DNA from: Olsenella_K sp050953285
GTDB lineage: Bacteria > Actinomycetota > Coriobacteriia > Coriobacteriales > Atopobiaceae
Length of the DNA stretch: 64,000 nucleotides
Direction: 5' to 3'
Assembly: GCA_050953285.1 (NCBI GenBank)
Contig: JBMNMK010000002.1
Location: forward strand, 1,364,001-1,428,000
This document shows, one piece after another, positions 16,191 to 25,387 of the stretch; position 1 is the first letter of the stretch, and each line of letters begins with the position of its first letter. A program made the translations under genes and the position numbers. The notes beneath the pieces are model-generated. The model was not told where the DNA came from. It made no database searches and was given only the letters and a program-made list of their open reading frames with translations.

Positions 16191-16266
16191 GGCTGGGTAG
16201 CTCAGTTGGTAGAGCAGGGGACTGAAAATCCCCGTGTCAGGGGTTCGATTCCCTTCCCCGCCACCA
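16191..16266 (+). tRNA. tRNA-Phe (GAA)
   Basis: A full cloverleaf: D arm GCTCAGTTGGTAGAGC, anticodon arm GGGGA-CTGAAAA-TCCCC with anticodon GAA, T arm AGGGG-TTCGATT-CCCTT and encoded CCA. In the acceptor stem GGCTGGG faces CCCCGCC, so position 4 is a U-C mismatch. A strong promoter and terminator flank it. Phage-derived DNA begins right after it. Confidence 0.95.
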
Positions 16267-16277
16267 TTTTCACTATC

Positions 16278-16310
16278 AGGTTGGTACCATCTTCGGTATC
16301 AACCTTTTTT
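16278..16310 (+). terminator. Terminator of tRNA-Phe
   Basis: Stem AGGTTG/CAACCT, extended by TACC/GGTA, followed by six T. It separates the tRNA from the phage remnant. Confidence 0.9.
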
Positions 16311-16414
16311 GTTATCTGAGACTTGTACGCGGAGCTACACCCCTCGCGTGTTACGTGTGCGTAATCGCAGAGCCCGTTAATACATATCATTATTAGGTGG
16401 TAACAGGCTTTGCG

Positions 16415-17191
16415 ATTACTCATTCTGCCATTGAAGCACGTGTATTTGCATGGCTCGCTGGCGAGGCATGGGTGCTTCATGCCTTTGCGACCGGTGAGGA
16501 CATCTACTGCAAAACGGCGTCACAGATGTTCGATGTGCCTGTCGTGAAGCACGGGGTAAACGGAGAGCTTTGAAAAATACAACCTTAGCGTGCGGCTATG
16601 GTGGCGCAGTTGGTACCCTTCGCGCAATGGGAGCTGAGCGTATGGGACTCGATAAAGCTGAGATGGAAACTTATCGTAGGCGCATGGCGAGAAGCTAACA
16701 GCAATATCGTTCAACTCTGAAATGATGTAGAAGTAGCAACACTTAACGCTATCAGGGAGCACATCACCACACGCGTTGGTAAATTCTCTGTTGGCTTTAC
16801 CAAAGGTATGCTCATCATAAAGTTCCCGTCCTCAAGGTTGCTCTACTCACGCCCACAGATTGCTGAGAACCGTCTTGGAGTTGAAGGCATCACTTACTGG
16901 GGGCTAGACCCTGCGCGCAAGTTCCAGAAGCTCGAGACCTATAGCGACACGCTCGTTGAAAACATCACTCAAGCTATCGCGCGTGACATCTTAGCCGAAG
17001 CGCTCGTGCGACTAGAGAAAGCAGGTTATCACGTCGTTATGCACGTACACGATGAGGTAATTTGTGACGAGAAGATCGGCTTTGGAAGCCTTGATGAGGT
17101 GGCACAGCCTATGTGTGCGGCTCCTGACTGGGCGCAGGGTTTGCCACTCAACGCCAAGGGCTTTGAAGCCGACTTTTACAAGAAAGACTAA
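16415..17191 (+). pseudogene. Phage-type family A DNA polymerase, C-terminal remnant
   Basis: Three pieces in changing frames together read as the polymerase domain of phage DNA polymerase A. The first piece has motif A-like HSAIEARVFAWLAGEAW and TASQMFDVPV. The second has LACGYGGAVGTLRAMGAERMG. The third has ENRLGVEGITYWGLD, NITQAIARDIL, motif C HVHDEV and a GFEADFYKKD end. Lesions: a frame change near 16570, another near 16678, and TGA at 16718 where relatives have Trp. The N-terminal part is absent. It cannot make a working enzyme and marks phage ancestry. Confidence 0.9.
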
Positions 17192-17526
17192 GAAAGACTA
17201 AGGCGCAACACATACTGTACGCCACTCGAGTGCTGAACTAGTTTATGCTGAGGTGTTGTCTTTACATACTTATAGAGCACATATATCAGCGATCCAATAG
17301 CAACAAACCAAGGAGCTATCCAGAAAAGGCCGTGATAGCTTGCATATATAAGCAGAAGAATAAAGACATAACAGAGTAGAAGGGAAGCGAGAAGACCCCG
17401 TATAACAGAAGCAACTATGCCGCATGTTTTAACATTTGCCTTCACGGTTGCATTGAAAGATAAATAGAACAATACCCCGATAACGAGAATACACGCAATT
17501 TCACTGGGGTGGAATTCCCACAACAT
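17188..17526 (-). CDS. Small membrane protein in the phage remnant, unknown function
   Basis: About 112 residues with three hydrophobic segments: ACILVIGVLFYLSF, GLLASLLLCYVFILLLIYASY and IAPWFVAIGSLIYVLY. The C-terminus is hydrophilic and its last codons overlap the end of the polymerase remnant. ATG at 17526 has GGGGGT upstream. It lies 35 bases after the frameshifted secreted-protein gene on the same strand. The secreted/membrane pairing recalls toxin-immunity or bacteriocin pairs, but I do not recognise the family. Confidence 0.6.
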   Translation of the reverse strand: MLWEFHPSEIACILVIGVLFYLSFNATVKANVKTCGIVASVIRGLLASLLLCYVFILLLIYASYHGLFWIAPWFVAIGSLIYVLYKYVKTTPQHKLVQHSSGVQYVLRLSLS

Positions 17527-17561
17527 ACTACTCACCCCCAGCTATAAACATATATCCCAAA

Positions 17562-18010
17562 CTAAATTGACCAAGTGTAAGATACATTAGAGTTCGTCTC
17601 GACATCCAAATAAGTATTAAGATAGTGCATGCTAGTGACGCCAACATAGTTCATACTTTTATCAAGTTTCACATATCCTGAATTATTTACACTTGCGCTC
17701 ATGGTCTCTTGTCTAGTGAGCATAACTGCACTTCCCTGTAAACCATAAGCGTCATTTGAACGATTAAAAGAGTTTTCACTTCTTTTTGCCCTTTTACCCG
17801 CTGTTGTTATCGAAACATATTCTTTAACAAATGCCGCGTCTTCATCATCCAGTATGTCTCCAAGTTTATATTTGTCATGGAGTTGTTCAAATCTAATCCT
17901 TATTTGATCTTCAGACAGCGGAACTGCTTCCTCTGCAAATGCTGGGCGAGCAAAAGCAAATACCGTTAAAAGCATCAAGGCAATAGCGAGAAAAATCTAC
18001 GAGTTTTCAT
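17562..18010 (-). pseudogene. Secreted protein with one-base frameshift in its signal peptide
   Basis: An ATG at 18010 with AGAGG upstream begins MKTRRFF but meets a stop after 11 codons. Shifting frame once in the T5 run at 17991-17995 joins it to LAIALMLLTVFAFARPAFA, then EEAVPLSEDQ, which would be a perfect Sec signal peptide ending AFA. The mature part of about 113 residues contains KYKLGDILDDEDAAFVKEYV and ends SNVSYTWSI. One missing T explains the break. It may be dead, phase-variable or a sequencing error. No family was recognised. Confidence 0.6.
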
Positions 18011-18514
18011 GATAACCTCTTTCTAGAAAATAATAACAAACGTAAGATGCGCTGCTTTATAGATAGAGGTACGTTATATAGCAGCTACAAATGAGGCGCT
18101 TTGGTACATTTTCCAGAAACAAGGAAGTGCTTACCAATAATTCTGATCATCATCGCCATTGATAGAATCACCTCTTCAGATGAAATTGCTTTAGTATACA
18201 TTAAGCATTGAACAAATAGTGGACGACATTTGACCAAGGCTCCTTCAACACTTGACCAAAGACTGTACACACACTGTAGGCTTAATAAACACAAGTTACC
18301 TGCGGATGTACGTTTGCTAACTGGTAAAGAGAGTTGTGTGCCTTGATGGCTCTCTAGATGTAAAAAAGCAGGTAGACAAAGTGTTACGTTTGTCCTTGTA
18401 TCAACCCCAGTGTATATAGAACCATAAAATCGCAGGCCAGCGGCTTAGTCCGTCGGCCTGCTTTTTTGTGCACAATGATGCGCGCTATGTGTGCGATGGA
18501 TCACGCGTGATACA
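18011..18514. other. Intergenic region, right part of the phage remnant
   Basis: About 500 AT-rich bases. An open frame at 18085-18294 (minus) does not look like protein. Besides the promoter of the secreted-protein gene and the terminator at 18432, nothing recognisable is present. The right end of the integrated element may lie here. Confidence 0.4.
18432..18467 (+). terminator. Rho-independent terminator
   Basis: Stem GCAGGCC/GGCCTGC with a 16-base loop, followed by six T. No plus-strand gene ends just upstream, so it may belong to a lost gene or an unrecognised short RNA. On the other strand ATTTTA follows, so it could also serve the DUF2798 gene. Confidence 0.8.
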
Positions 18515-19003
18515 TCAGCCGCAGATCTTTCTCGTGATTGTTTTGGTCAGCGGTGTTGCCACAAAGATATTCCAGAGCAATGCCATGGGGAAATTCTTGA
18601 GAACAGTACCCACCCACACAGCCGGTAGTTGCACCAGAGGAACACCTGCAAGCACAATGCTGAAGAGGATGGACGCCACGAGGCTCATGGTAGGGCACAT
18701 CACCGCAACGGTTGCGCCTGAGCGCGCAAGTCCCCTCACGAATGGACTATCGCGCTTCTGATCCACGAGTTTCTCGCCTAGATGCGCGCCAGCCTTAGTT
18801 CCCCAGGCAGCGGAAATCACAAATACGATAATCCACATGAACGCGGCCTCCTGGAGTGCTGCCAGGAAAACCTCGTAGGTCATGTTTGAAAAGCCGCCAG
18901 ACAGTAACGGTATGCCCATTTTCCAGGCCGTGTTGTAGACTTCCATGCCATAGGCCATGATGATCGACATGGTGATCCCAAAGATGACCTGCTGTTTTTT
19001 CAT
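18515..19003 (-). CDS. DUF2798 domain membrane protein
   Basis: A 162-residue protein with four predicted membrane helices in two similar halves. The first begins KKQQVIFGITMSIIMAYGME and the second reads LARSGATVAVMCPTMSLVAS. DUF2798 proteins are small inner-membrane proteins without known function. ATG at 19003 is preceded by AAGGGGG. It stands alone between the phage remnant and the DUF2207 gene. Confidence 0.82.
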   Translation of the reverse strand: MKKQQVIFGITMSIIMAYGMEVYNTAWKMGIPLLSGGFSNMTYEVFLAALQEAAFMWIIVFVISAAWGTKAGAHLGEKLVDQKRDSPFVRGLARSGATVAVMCPTMSLVASILFSIVLAGVPLVQLPAVWVGTVLKNFPMALLWNIFVATPLTKTITRKICG

Positions 19004-19165
19004 TCCGATCCCCCTTAAAGAACAAAGCGCATGACCGCGATGGCCACACGCTTTGCTTGCTAGTCCTGAGTTCTCGCTTATAACGGATTGCGCTACACGC
19101 ACCATGAGCGTAGCACGTGTGCAAGAACAGCTGAGAAAAACTCCATAAGCCGGGATTGATGCTGG

Positions 19166-21127
19166 CTAGAAGGCGCCGCCTCCTCCGCCGCCACCGGCGC
19201 CGCCTCCGCCGCCTACGCTGAAGCCACCGCCACCGCCGCCAAAATTGCTCGACGCAGCCATGCTTTGATGTGCGCTCTTTTCAAATCCATCAAAACGAGT
19301 GAGGCTCGAGCTCGCCGACACGAGGCCTGTGCTGTACCACAAGTATATGTGTGGGTATTCGTCGTTCAAGGTATCAACCAACTCTGGATCGATAATTTTG
19401 AGCTGATCAATTACTTCATCTGCCACGCCTAACGCAACAGCCATAACAAGAAGCTTGTTCCAGAGAACAACGTCTTGAGGCCACGCCTCCTCCAGCCTTG
19501 TAAAATCTTTTAACCAGGAGCGAAGTGCCTTGAGCTTGGCTTTCAGCTCTACTGCTTCTTGAGACATCGGCTGCAATTTACGTGATATAAATAGCGCAAG
19601 AGCACCTATTCCTGCCGTGCTAAAACAACAGACAACATCTGACAAGAGTATGGAATCCGACATCACATAGTAGAACAGAACGATAATCGCCCAAGCGATG
19701 CATGCAATCCCGAGAGCGATGAGCAATACGGAGCCTGTTCCTCTGTCCTCAGCATAGAAATTCCTGCTGTAGCCTGCATTGCGTACAGCATCCATCCAGC
19801 TCTCGTAGCCCTCAGCGTAGCTTTCGGGGTTATTTGAAGAGAACCTATCAAAGTCGGACATGCGAAGAGCTTTCTGCTTTCTTTCTCCTGCTTCTTTGGA
19901 TCTCTTACCGACAACTCCAAAGGCAAAATCCCAGGTAGCTTTGTCGATGAGATATGCCTCATGCTCCATAGACCCTTCTGAACCACTATCAGTTGGTGGC
20001 CTTTGTCCAATCAGGCAATATTCCTTCTTCTTACGTTTTGAGCGCTTGGTCTTAAAAACCTCTTTCTCTTCTATATCGATAGCGTGCTGATCGCAGAGAT
20101 GCATCAAAGATGCCGTAAAGCCGTTGCCCGTCGGCTCTCCATCATTGAAAAGTGCAGCTAACAGGGCAGGATGGTCCGCAGAGGGAACATCTCTAAAATA
20201 CTTGTCATCAAAGACTGGCTTATGGCGCTTCTTGTAGCGTCTGAAAGCAAAGATGCCATAAGCCAGGGTGGCAATAACGAGAGCTGCATCTATACCCCGC
20301 GTAACATACTGAATCCTTCGGTACTTCATTCTGAGATTTTCTGCCTCTTGAGCAGCAGCTTGTTCCTCTGACAGAATGATGTCGAGGCGAGATTCTGATG
20401 AGGGTGACATCGACGAGAGCCACTCAGCAGGAAACACTATTCTTGCTTCTGCAAACTCATATGTCTCTACGTTTGGAACGGTAAAGACCACATCATTTCC
20501 TGCGAAGCTCACGTTGCCCTCAAGGTTTCCGTGGCCCCATGCGCGAACGTTTTGGCCCCCTGTGACAGACTCCCCCTGAGGCACCGGTAGGTGTATTGTG
20601 CAGGTCACATTTTGAGAGGGAACATCCCAACCATCACTCACAAATTTCCAGTAGAGCTCACCCGTATCAGCCCATCTTTGCGTGATGTTCGTTGCAGTGT
20701 ATTCAACGTAGAAGGTTACCTTGCTATCCTCTTGGGAGGAATAGAGCTTTACCTTTGCGATCGATCCATCACCTGTTATGGAATACGTGCCATCTTGATC
20801 TGAGTCAGATTCAGTAAAGGGATGGCGCTCGCCATCTTGCATAATGCCCACAGAAGCAATATCAACGTCGATGGTATTTCCCTGGTAGCTCCCCTCTGGA
20901 ATTTCCCAATACACACCAGAAAATGAGCCTGAAAAGTCAAAGGTGCGCGTCTCAAACACAGAAAGTGTTCCATCTTGAGCAACCGTTGCATCAATGTTCA
21001 CTTCATCTATCTCATAATCACGGGCCCATGCCACTGATACAGGAAGCAGCGCGATCATGAACACGAGCGTGAGCAAGAACTTTTTGGCGATAGCACCCCT
21101 ACAGAAGGTGCACCTATCTGGCCTCAT
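19166..21127 (-). CDS. DUF2207 predicted membrane protein
   Basis: A 653-residue protein. A signal segment KKFLLTLVFMIALLPVSVAWA precedes an extracellular beta-rich DUF2207 domain (about 35-245). A helix follows near 275-295 (GIDAALVIATLAYGIFAF), then a cytoplasmic domain, then two more helices (VLLIALGIACIAWAIIVLFYY and the next). The C-terminus is a run of glycines with Phe, typical of this family. Function is unknown. ATG at 21127 has GGGAGGG upstream. It is the last gene of the tad operon, 60 bases after the FHA gene. Confidence 0.88.
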   Translation of the reverse strand: MRPDRCTFCRGAIAKKFLLTLVFMIALLPVSVAWARDYEIDEVNIDATVAQDGTLSVFETRTFDFSGSFSGVYWEIPEGSYQGNTIDVDIASVGIMQDGERHPFTESDSDQDGTYSITGDGSIAKVKLYSSQEDSKVTFYVEYTATNITQRWADTGELYWKFVSDGWDVPSQNVTCTIHLPVPQGESVTGGQNVRAWGHGNLEGNVSFAGNDVVFTVPNVETYEFAEARIVFPAEWLSSMSPSSESRLDIILSEEQAAAQEAENLRMKYRRIQYVTRGIDAALVIATLAYGIFAFRRYKKRHKPVFDDKYFRDVPSADHPALLAALFNDGEPTGNGFTASLMHLCDQHAIDIEEKEVFKTKRSKRKKKEYCLIGQRPPTDSGSEGSMEHEAYLIDKATWDFAFGVVGKRSKEAGERKQKALRMSDFDRFSSNNPESYAEGYESWMDAVRNAGYSRNFYAEDRGTGSVLLIALGIACIAWAIIVLFYYVMSDSILLSDVVCCFSTAGIGALALFISRKLQPMSQEAVELKAKLKALRSWLKDFTRLEEAWPQDVVLWNKLLVMAVALGVADEVIDQLKIIDPELVDTLNDEYPHIYLWYSTGLVSASSSLTRFDGFEKSAHQSMAASSNFGGGGGGFSVGGGGGAGGGGGGGAF

Positions 21128-21187
21128 GAACCCTCCCTCGCAGAGCATGTTGTTGTGAAAAGGATAGCAAAAAGCTTTAAGGCGCAA

Positions 21188-21847
21188 CTATTTGCATCGC
21201 ACGAGTTGAATGGGTATACCGCATAGATCTATTTTCTCCCCCACCTGGACATGCACAGCTTCTCTCACTTCATGTCCTTGCACACGAGCAGGATTGGTTG
21301 AGCCAAGATCTTGTATATATGCTCCATTCTCCTCTGGAACAATCCTGATGTGCTTGCGTGACACCTCTGGAGATCGCAAGATCACATCACAGGATTCGCC
21401 ACGGCCTACGATAAGTCCTTCAGCCACAAGAGGAACAACGCATATAGTGTCTCTCCCCTCTATGCGCAAACCAAAATCCTCACTGCATTCCTCAGACACA
21501 ACGCGAGGTACTCGAGGTTTAATCTCTTTCGTCATAAGTTCATCTGGGGAAACATCACAGAAGCTCATTCCCTCAGCTTGTGACACCTCTGCCTTCTCTG
21601 GTGGCGGAACTTTTGTGTTGCCTGTATTACTTACATTCCCCGCCTTGCTGAGATCTTCTGTTTCCGTCACCTTATGCAGATTATTCTCGAGAGGGTTCTT
21701 CTCAATCTTCCTCCTGAAGTCATACAGACAGCCATAGCAAACATCCATGTCAGCAAAGAGCACCGCACCGCAGCAAGGGCACACCTTCGTGGTCAGGTGG
21801 TCATGATGACTCTTCTGCTGAGCGTTATGCGCTGTACCCATCACCAT
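21188..21847 (-). CDS. FHA-domain protein with zinc ribbon
   Basis: About 219 residues. An N-terminal zinc ribbon has CPCCG and CYGC pairs. A Ser/Thr/Pro-rich linker follows, then a C-terminal FHA domain with VGRGESCDVILRSPEVSRKH and DLGSTNPARVQG. FHA domains bind phosphothreonine peptides, so the protein may link a Ser/Thr kinase to pilus assembly. That role is inferred from its place at the end of the tad operon. The start overlaps the stop of the DUF192 gene by 7 bases. Confidence 0.88.
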   Translation of the reverse strand: MVMGTAHNAQQKSHHDHLTTKVCPCCGAVLFADMDVCYGCLYDFRRKIEKNPLENNLHKVTETEDLSKAGNVSNTGNTKVPPPEKAEVSQAEGMSFCDVSPDELMTKEIKPRVPRVVSEECSEDFGLRIEGRDTICVVPLVAEGLIVGRGESCDVILRSPEVSRKHIRIVPEENGAYIQDLGSTNPARVQGHEVREAVHVQVGEKIDLCGIPIQLVRCK

Positions 21848-22266
21848 AGCTGCCACCGCCTCTCATATAAAACCCGCATCTGTCTCCTGTGCCTTGATCT
21901 CATGTGGAAAGAGTTCATGTGTCCAGTTGGAACACGCACCGAATCATCTACGTGCGGCCAAGGTTGTACTGACGCTGGCCTCTCCATCACCGCGCGCGCA
22001 CCATGAGTCGTGCACACCTTTCCTGGGGTGAGCGCATGTAAGACTTTCAAAACATTGCCATGGATATCGAGAAACGCAACATCTATGGGGTAGGTCATTC
22101 CATAGGTATGAATAGATGAGCAGCGCATGATGAGTACGGCAGATGAGTCCGCTTTGGTGCCTAACAAGCCACGCAGACGCTCGGTATAACTCATCAATAT
22201 GTGAGCAGCCACATCATAGGTGCCGCTTCCATCACTTGGAACAATTTCAATCTGTACAGCTTTCAT
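21841..22266 (-). CDS. DUF192 family protein
   Basis: A 141-residue protein with the DUF192 core: RLRGLLGTKADSSAVLIMRC, SSIHTYGMTYPIDVAFLD and a VCTTHGARAVMERPA end region. The family is a small beta barrel of unknown function. The basic C-terminal tail of about 25 residues is extra. Start ATG overlaps the preceding TadE-like stop as ATGA, indicating translational coupling inside the tad operon. Confidence 0.85.
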   Translation of the reverse strand: MKAVQIEIVPSDGSGTYDVAAHILMSYTERLRGLLGTKADSSAVLIMRCSSIHTYGMTYPIDVAFLDIHGNVLKVLHALTPGKVCTTHGARAVMERPASVQPWPHVDDSVRVPTGHMNSFHMRSRHRRQMRVLYERRWQLW

Positions 22267-22781
22267 ATGACCACCCCGGCTCTATAGCGATCAACAACCA
22301 GCGACCTACTGTGTGTCAGCTCAAACGGCGAAGAAAATGCAACGCCTGCCAAAACAAACGAACTCGGCCAGACGCGATAAGAGAATGTGCAGGTATAACG
22401 TGTTAAGAACGGAGAGATCACGAAGGTACTTCCGTAGTCACCAGGAGAGATATTCTCTGAGACGACTTTGACCTCACAAGATCGTGGCTGAGCAAAAGAT
22501 TCCTCAAGCGTCTCTTGAACTTCAGCTGTCGTTCTCATAAGACTCTGCTCACCTTGAGCACTCACGCCCTTAAAAACCACGGCATTGTACGCAACACGGT
22601 CAAACTCCGAGCAGAGTTGGACATAGCTACCTAGGTTGTAGACAATCAAGGCAACCACGATCACTACCGGAATAAGTGCTGCAAGCTCGACTGACATCTG
22701 GCCACTCTGAGTCCGCTTGGCGCTTGACACCTCTCTTATGACTCGTGTTAAGGAGCTTAAATACTTATTGGAAGGCTTCAT
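22263..22781 (-). CDS. TadE/TadF-like pseudopilin
   Basis: A 172-residue protein. A basic N-terminus leads into the processed pilin-like motif GQMSVELAALIPVVIVVAL, with Glu five residues after the Gly, and one hydrophobic helix. The rest is an extracellular domain. TadE/F proteins are minor pseudopilins cleaved by the Tad prepilin peptidase. ATG at 22781 has GGGAGGA upstream and overlaps the TadG-like gene by 17 bases. Confidence 0.82.
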   Translation of the reverse strand: MKPSNKYLSSLTRVIREVSSAKRTQSGQMSVELAALIPVVIVVALIVYNLGSYVQLCSEFDRVAYNAVVFKGVSAQGEQSLMRTTAEVQETLEESFAQPRSCEVKVVSENISPGDYGSTFVISPFLTRYTCTFSYRVWPSSFVLAGVAFSSPFELTHSRSLVVDRYRAGVVI

Positions 22782-24885
22782 AGTTCCTCCCAAGTCCTGC
22801 AAGATCAATCGTTAGAGGTATTGAAGTGTCCGTGCCTGGCAGATAGAGTTCAGCAACATCAAACAGACGCTCTTTGAGGTCATTTGTCACCCACACACCA
22901 AGTGCCGCTGCTACGTCACGAGATGTACCTGCGCTGGGAAGGGAATTTACAAGATCACGTGCTTTTTGAGTAACATCGATTCCAGCTTGGTCAAACACTG
23001 ACTGACTTGAAACCAAAACAGGCTTTCTCAGGCTCATATCTGCAGGTTCAAGGCCTAAAATGGAAATGACACGCTCAAGCCTTCCCTTCATCCAGGCACC
23101 TAGAGTCCCTCCAAAAACACCATCTATGGTATCGAGGAAGCCTGACATTGAGCTGGAAGCACTCTCATAGTGTGAGCCATATGAGACCATAAGCTGCCCC
23201 CATAGACCCATAACATTTCCCGCAAGATCTGCCATCACAAAGCCTTTGTGCGTTATGCCATCAAAGAAGCTCGATAAAACATTGGCGCCATCGGTATCTT
23301 CTTCTGGCGCAAGACAAGCAGCTGAAAGCGCAGCTCCAGCTGGCAGATCCTGAGCGCTGACAAGACTAGAATTGAGCTCGGAAGGCAGCACCTTTCCTTC
23401 AGTACGATAGACGACCGCAACGCAGCCCCAAGCACCTGCAGGGCACAGTTTTGGCCGCGGCGTGCTGAGCAGCTCAAGCGCTTCTTGAAAAGCTTTAGAA
23501 CCCTCAGCACCAATTTCTTTCATTTCTCTCTCAGCAGCTACCTGCTCATTTCTTGCCCCTTCATACTCCTTGGCGGCTTCCACGATAATGGCCCAGTAAT
23601 ACTCATAGCCATTCGTTGCACGCATTGATATTGCTGCAACAGAGCCAAGATCCCCCACGCCCATACGGCACACCGCACACTCATGCACACCGCCGGATTC
23701 AAGCTCCGCAACAGATGCATTTCTGACATAAGCACCTTTCATACCAGGGCATCCAAGACTCGAATGCAGTGTGATACCTCCAGGCTCAAGAGAACATGGC
23801 CAGCTAGCCTCTTCGTAAAGTTCAGTTCCTCTCATCTCGGCAGAATTCTTTGGGAGCTCCGGTAGACTCATCTCAACTTCACCCTCAGGTGTTTCTCTAA
23901 ATGATGCTGACCACATCTGTCGGAGCGCATAGCTATAAAAACGCTCACGGCATGCCGAGTTTGTCATCTCTGCAATCGAGTCTGTCTGAGGTGCTTCCTG
24001 CGCAATACGCGCAGCATAATAGGCACGTGAGCGAGAGATGGGAGCGCCAAAATTCCAGAGCTCAGCCGATTCATAGATGGGATTTTGAACAGAGCTCAAT
24101 CCCGCCAAGACTGAAGCGCGCTCTTGAAGACAGGATGGATCTGAAACACAGTCTGCCCGCCACCCCTTCTCACGTGCGGCATCTGCTCTCTTTTTTGCTT
24201 CATCTCTCCTGCGCGATGCATCCCTCAAGCGCTCGGAGTCTTCCTTCAAATCTGATGTTGGAACTTCTACGCTCATGGCAGAGAAGTCAGTCTGTGATTT
24301 CTCAGGAAAAGGTATGGCACATCCTACCAGCCCTGTATTGCTGTCCCCCGCATTGGCACCAACGACCGAAGCGGAATTGGTAACTATGAGATAGGGCAGG
24401 GCATCTTCAAGTCGCTCAAGTCCCTTCACGGCACTCTTAGCAAACTTGCTACGAGCCTCCATAATGTCTGTGGCAAATCTTGTGATCTGGGCTGCAAATT
24501 CCTGCGCAGCTGGAATCGCCGCTACAACAAGACCTGTGGCATAGACACTGATACCAACAAGACCCATCGTTAGGACGCACGCGTCCAATACCTGAGCCAC
24601 CGTACAGTATGCGGCGACACTATTCTCGCCAGCTAAGGCCGTGGCATCCGCAACGTTTTGTATATCGGCCGATCGTGAGTTAACCCAGCTGAGCATGGCA
24701 GCGCTCATCACCAGCGTTACCGAAAGTAACAATGCACATGCAACCGCAACAGACGTGTATCCACCCTCATCGTCCACAAAAAGGCCTATGCCCCAGGAGA
24801 GCACTGTTTTTCTCGCCCAGCGGCTATGGCGGGGTATGCACCTCTGCTTTGTATTTTTATGACCACATCTGCATCCAGCTTCCAT
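22765..24885 (-). CDS. TadG-like pilus assembly protein
   Basis: About 706 residues. The N-terminal part has a Tad signature: DDEGGYTSVAVACALLLSVT, then ADIQNVADATALAGENSVAAY, a pattern of TadG/Tad-associated proteins. One helix anchors a large extracytoplasmic region that contains a coiled-coil-prone stretch near 225-250 (DASRRRDEAKKRADAAREKG) and several cysteines. It probably helps pilus assembly or surface display. The ATG at 24885 has a close GGGAG; a GTG at 24894 is an alternative. Confidence 0.78.
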   Translation of the reverse strand: MEAGCRCGHKNTKQRCIPRHSRWARKTVLSWGIGLFVDDEGGYTSVAVACALLLSVTLVMSAAMLSWVNSRSADIQNVADATALAGENSVAAYCTVAQVLDACVLTMGLVGISVYATGLVVAAIPAAQEFAAQITRFATDIMEARSKFAKSAVKGLERLEDALPYLIVTNSASVVGANAGDSNTGLVGCAIPFPEKSQTDFSAMSVEVPTSDLKEDSERLRDASRRRDEAKKRADAAREKGWRADCVSDPSCLQERASVLAGLSSVQNPIYESAELWNFGAPISRSRAYYAARIAQEAPQTDSIAEMTNSACRERFYSYALRQMWSASFRETPEGEVEMSLPELPKNSAEMRGTELYEEASWPCSLEPGGITLHSSLGCPGMKGAYVRNASVAELESGGVHECAVCRMGVGDLGSVAAISMRATNGYEYYWAIIVEAAKEYEGARNEQVAAEREMKEIGAEGSKAFQEALELLSTPRPKLCPAGAWGCVAVVYRTEGKVLPSELNSSLVSAQDLPAGAALSAACLAPEEDTDGANVLSSFFDGITHKGFVMADLAGNVMGLWGQLMVSYGSHYESASSSMSGFLDTIDGVFGGTLGAWMKGRLERVISILGLEPADMSLRKPVLVSSQSVFDQAGIDVTQKARDLVNSLPSAGTSRDVAAALGVWVTNDLKERLFDVAELYLPGTDTSIPLTIDLAGLGRNYEAFQ

Positions 24886-25387
24886 AGCTCCCACTCACCC
24901 AATCCGCTTGGACGCTCTCGCTTGCTTCACAATGCAGCACAAGGCCTGTTTCATCCTCGGCGCCTAAGGCACGCACAAATGCTCCTGTTATGGGCAAAGG
25001 TCTCACATGCCCCGTTATGGCTACCGTGATGTGATCAGTTCCTGACCCAGCGATATCAATCACCCAGTCATCACGATCGCCCACATGAAAAAGAGGCATC
25101 TCAGGCACTGCTGACAGACGTCTGAGCCCATACTCTCTCACCACACCTTCATCGGTTGTTGTTGCCATGACCCGAATGAGCTCGGCAGCCGTATGTGACA
25201 TGACCGACCTGGTATAGAAGAGGCATATTGGCTGTACCAACATGCCAATCAAAAAGAGCAGTGTAGGAAGGATGACTGCCGCCTCGACTGAAGCCTGTCC
25301 AGCGATACCTCTTCCACTCCTCAGCCTGCCGTCAAAATGCGATGAAGTCCTGCATGAACGAGATGGAAACTCCCTGTGCAAGTCCAT
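24857..25387 (-). CDS. TadE-like pseudopilin (start uncertain)
   Basis: The recognisable part is GQASVEAAVILPTLLFLIGML, a TadE-type leader and helix with Glu at position 5 after the Gly, then an extracellular domain of about 110 residues ending GSWMQMW. The start is unclear. ATG at 25387 overlaps the previous short TadE gene by about 55 bases and has no good ribosome site; a later non-ATG start is possible. It overlaps the TadG-like gene by 29 bases. Confidence 0.75.
   Translation of the reverse strand: MDLHREFPSRSCRTSSHFDGRLRSGRGIAGQASVEAAVILPTLLFLIGMLVQPICLFYTRSVMSHTAAELIRVMATTTDEGVVREYGLRRLSAVPEMPLFHVGDRDDWVIDIAGSGTDHITVAITGHVRPLPITGAFVRALGAEDETGLVLHCEASESVQADWVSGSYGSWMQMWS

Larger units (their letters stand above)
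16311..18431. mobile_element. Decayed prophage or integrative element next to tRNA-Phe
   Basis: The segment holds a multiply broken phage-type DNA polymerase (plus strand), then two AT-rich minus-strand genes for a membrane protein and a frameshifted secreted protein. Base composition of 17.2-18.4 kb is clearly richer in A+T than its neighbours. tRNA 3' ends are classic integration sites. I found no second copy of the tRNA end, no integrase and no capsid gene in the window, so the right border is a guess. Confidence 0.55.

Noticed and set aside
16202..16480. 92-codon minus-strand frame over tRNA-Phe
   Set aside because: It runs antisense through the tRNA and its terminator, so it cannot be a conserved gene.
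18085..18294. 69-codon minus-strand frame in the phage segment
   Set aside because: Composition is unlike protein, no ribosome site, no family match.
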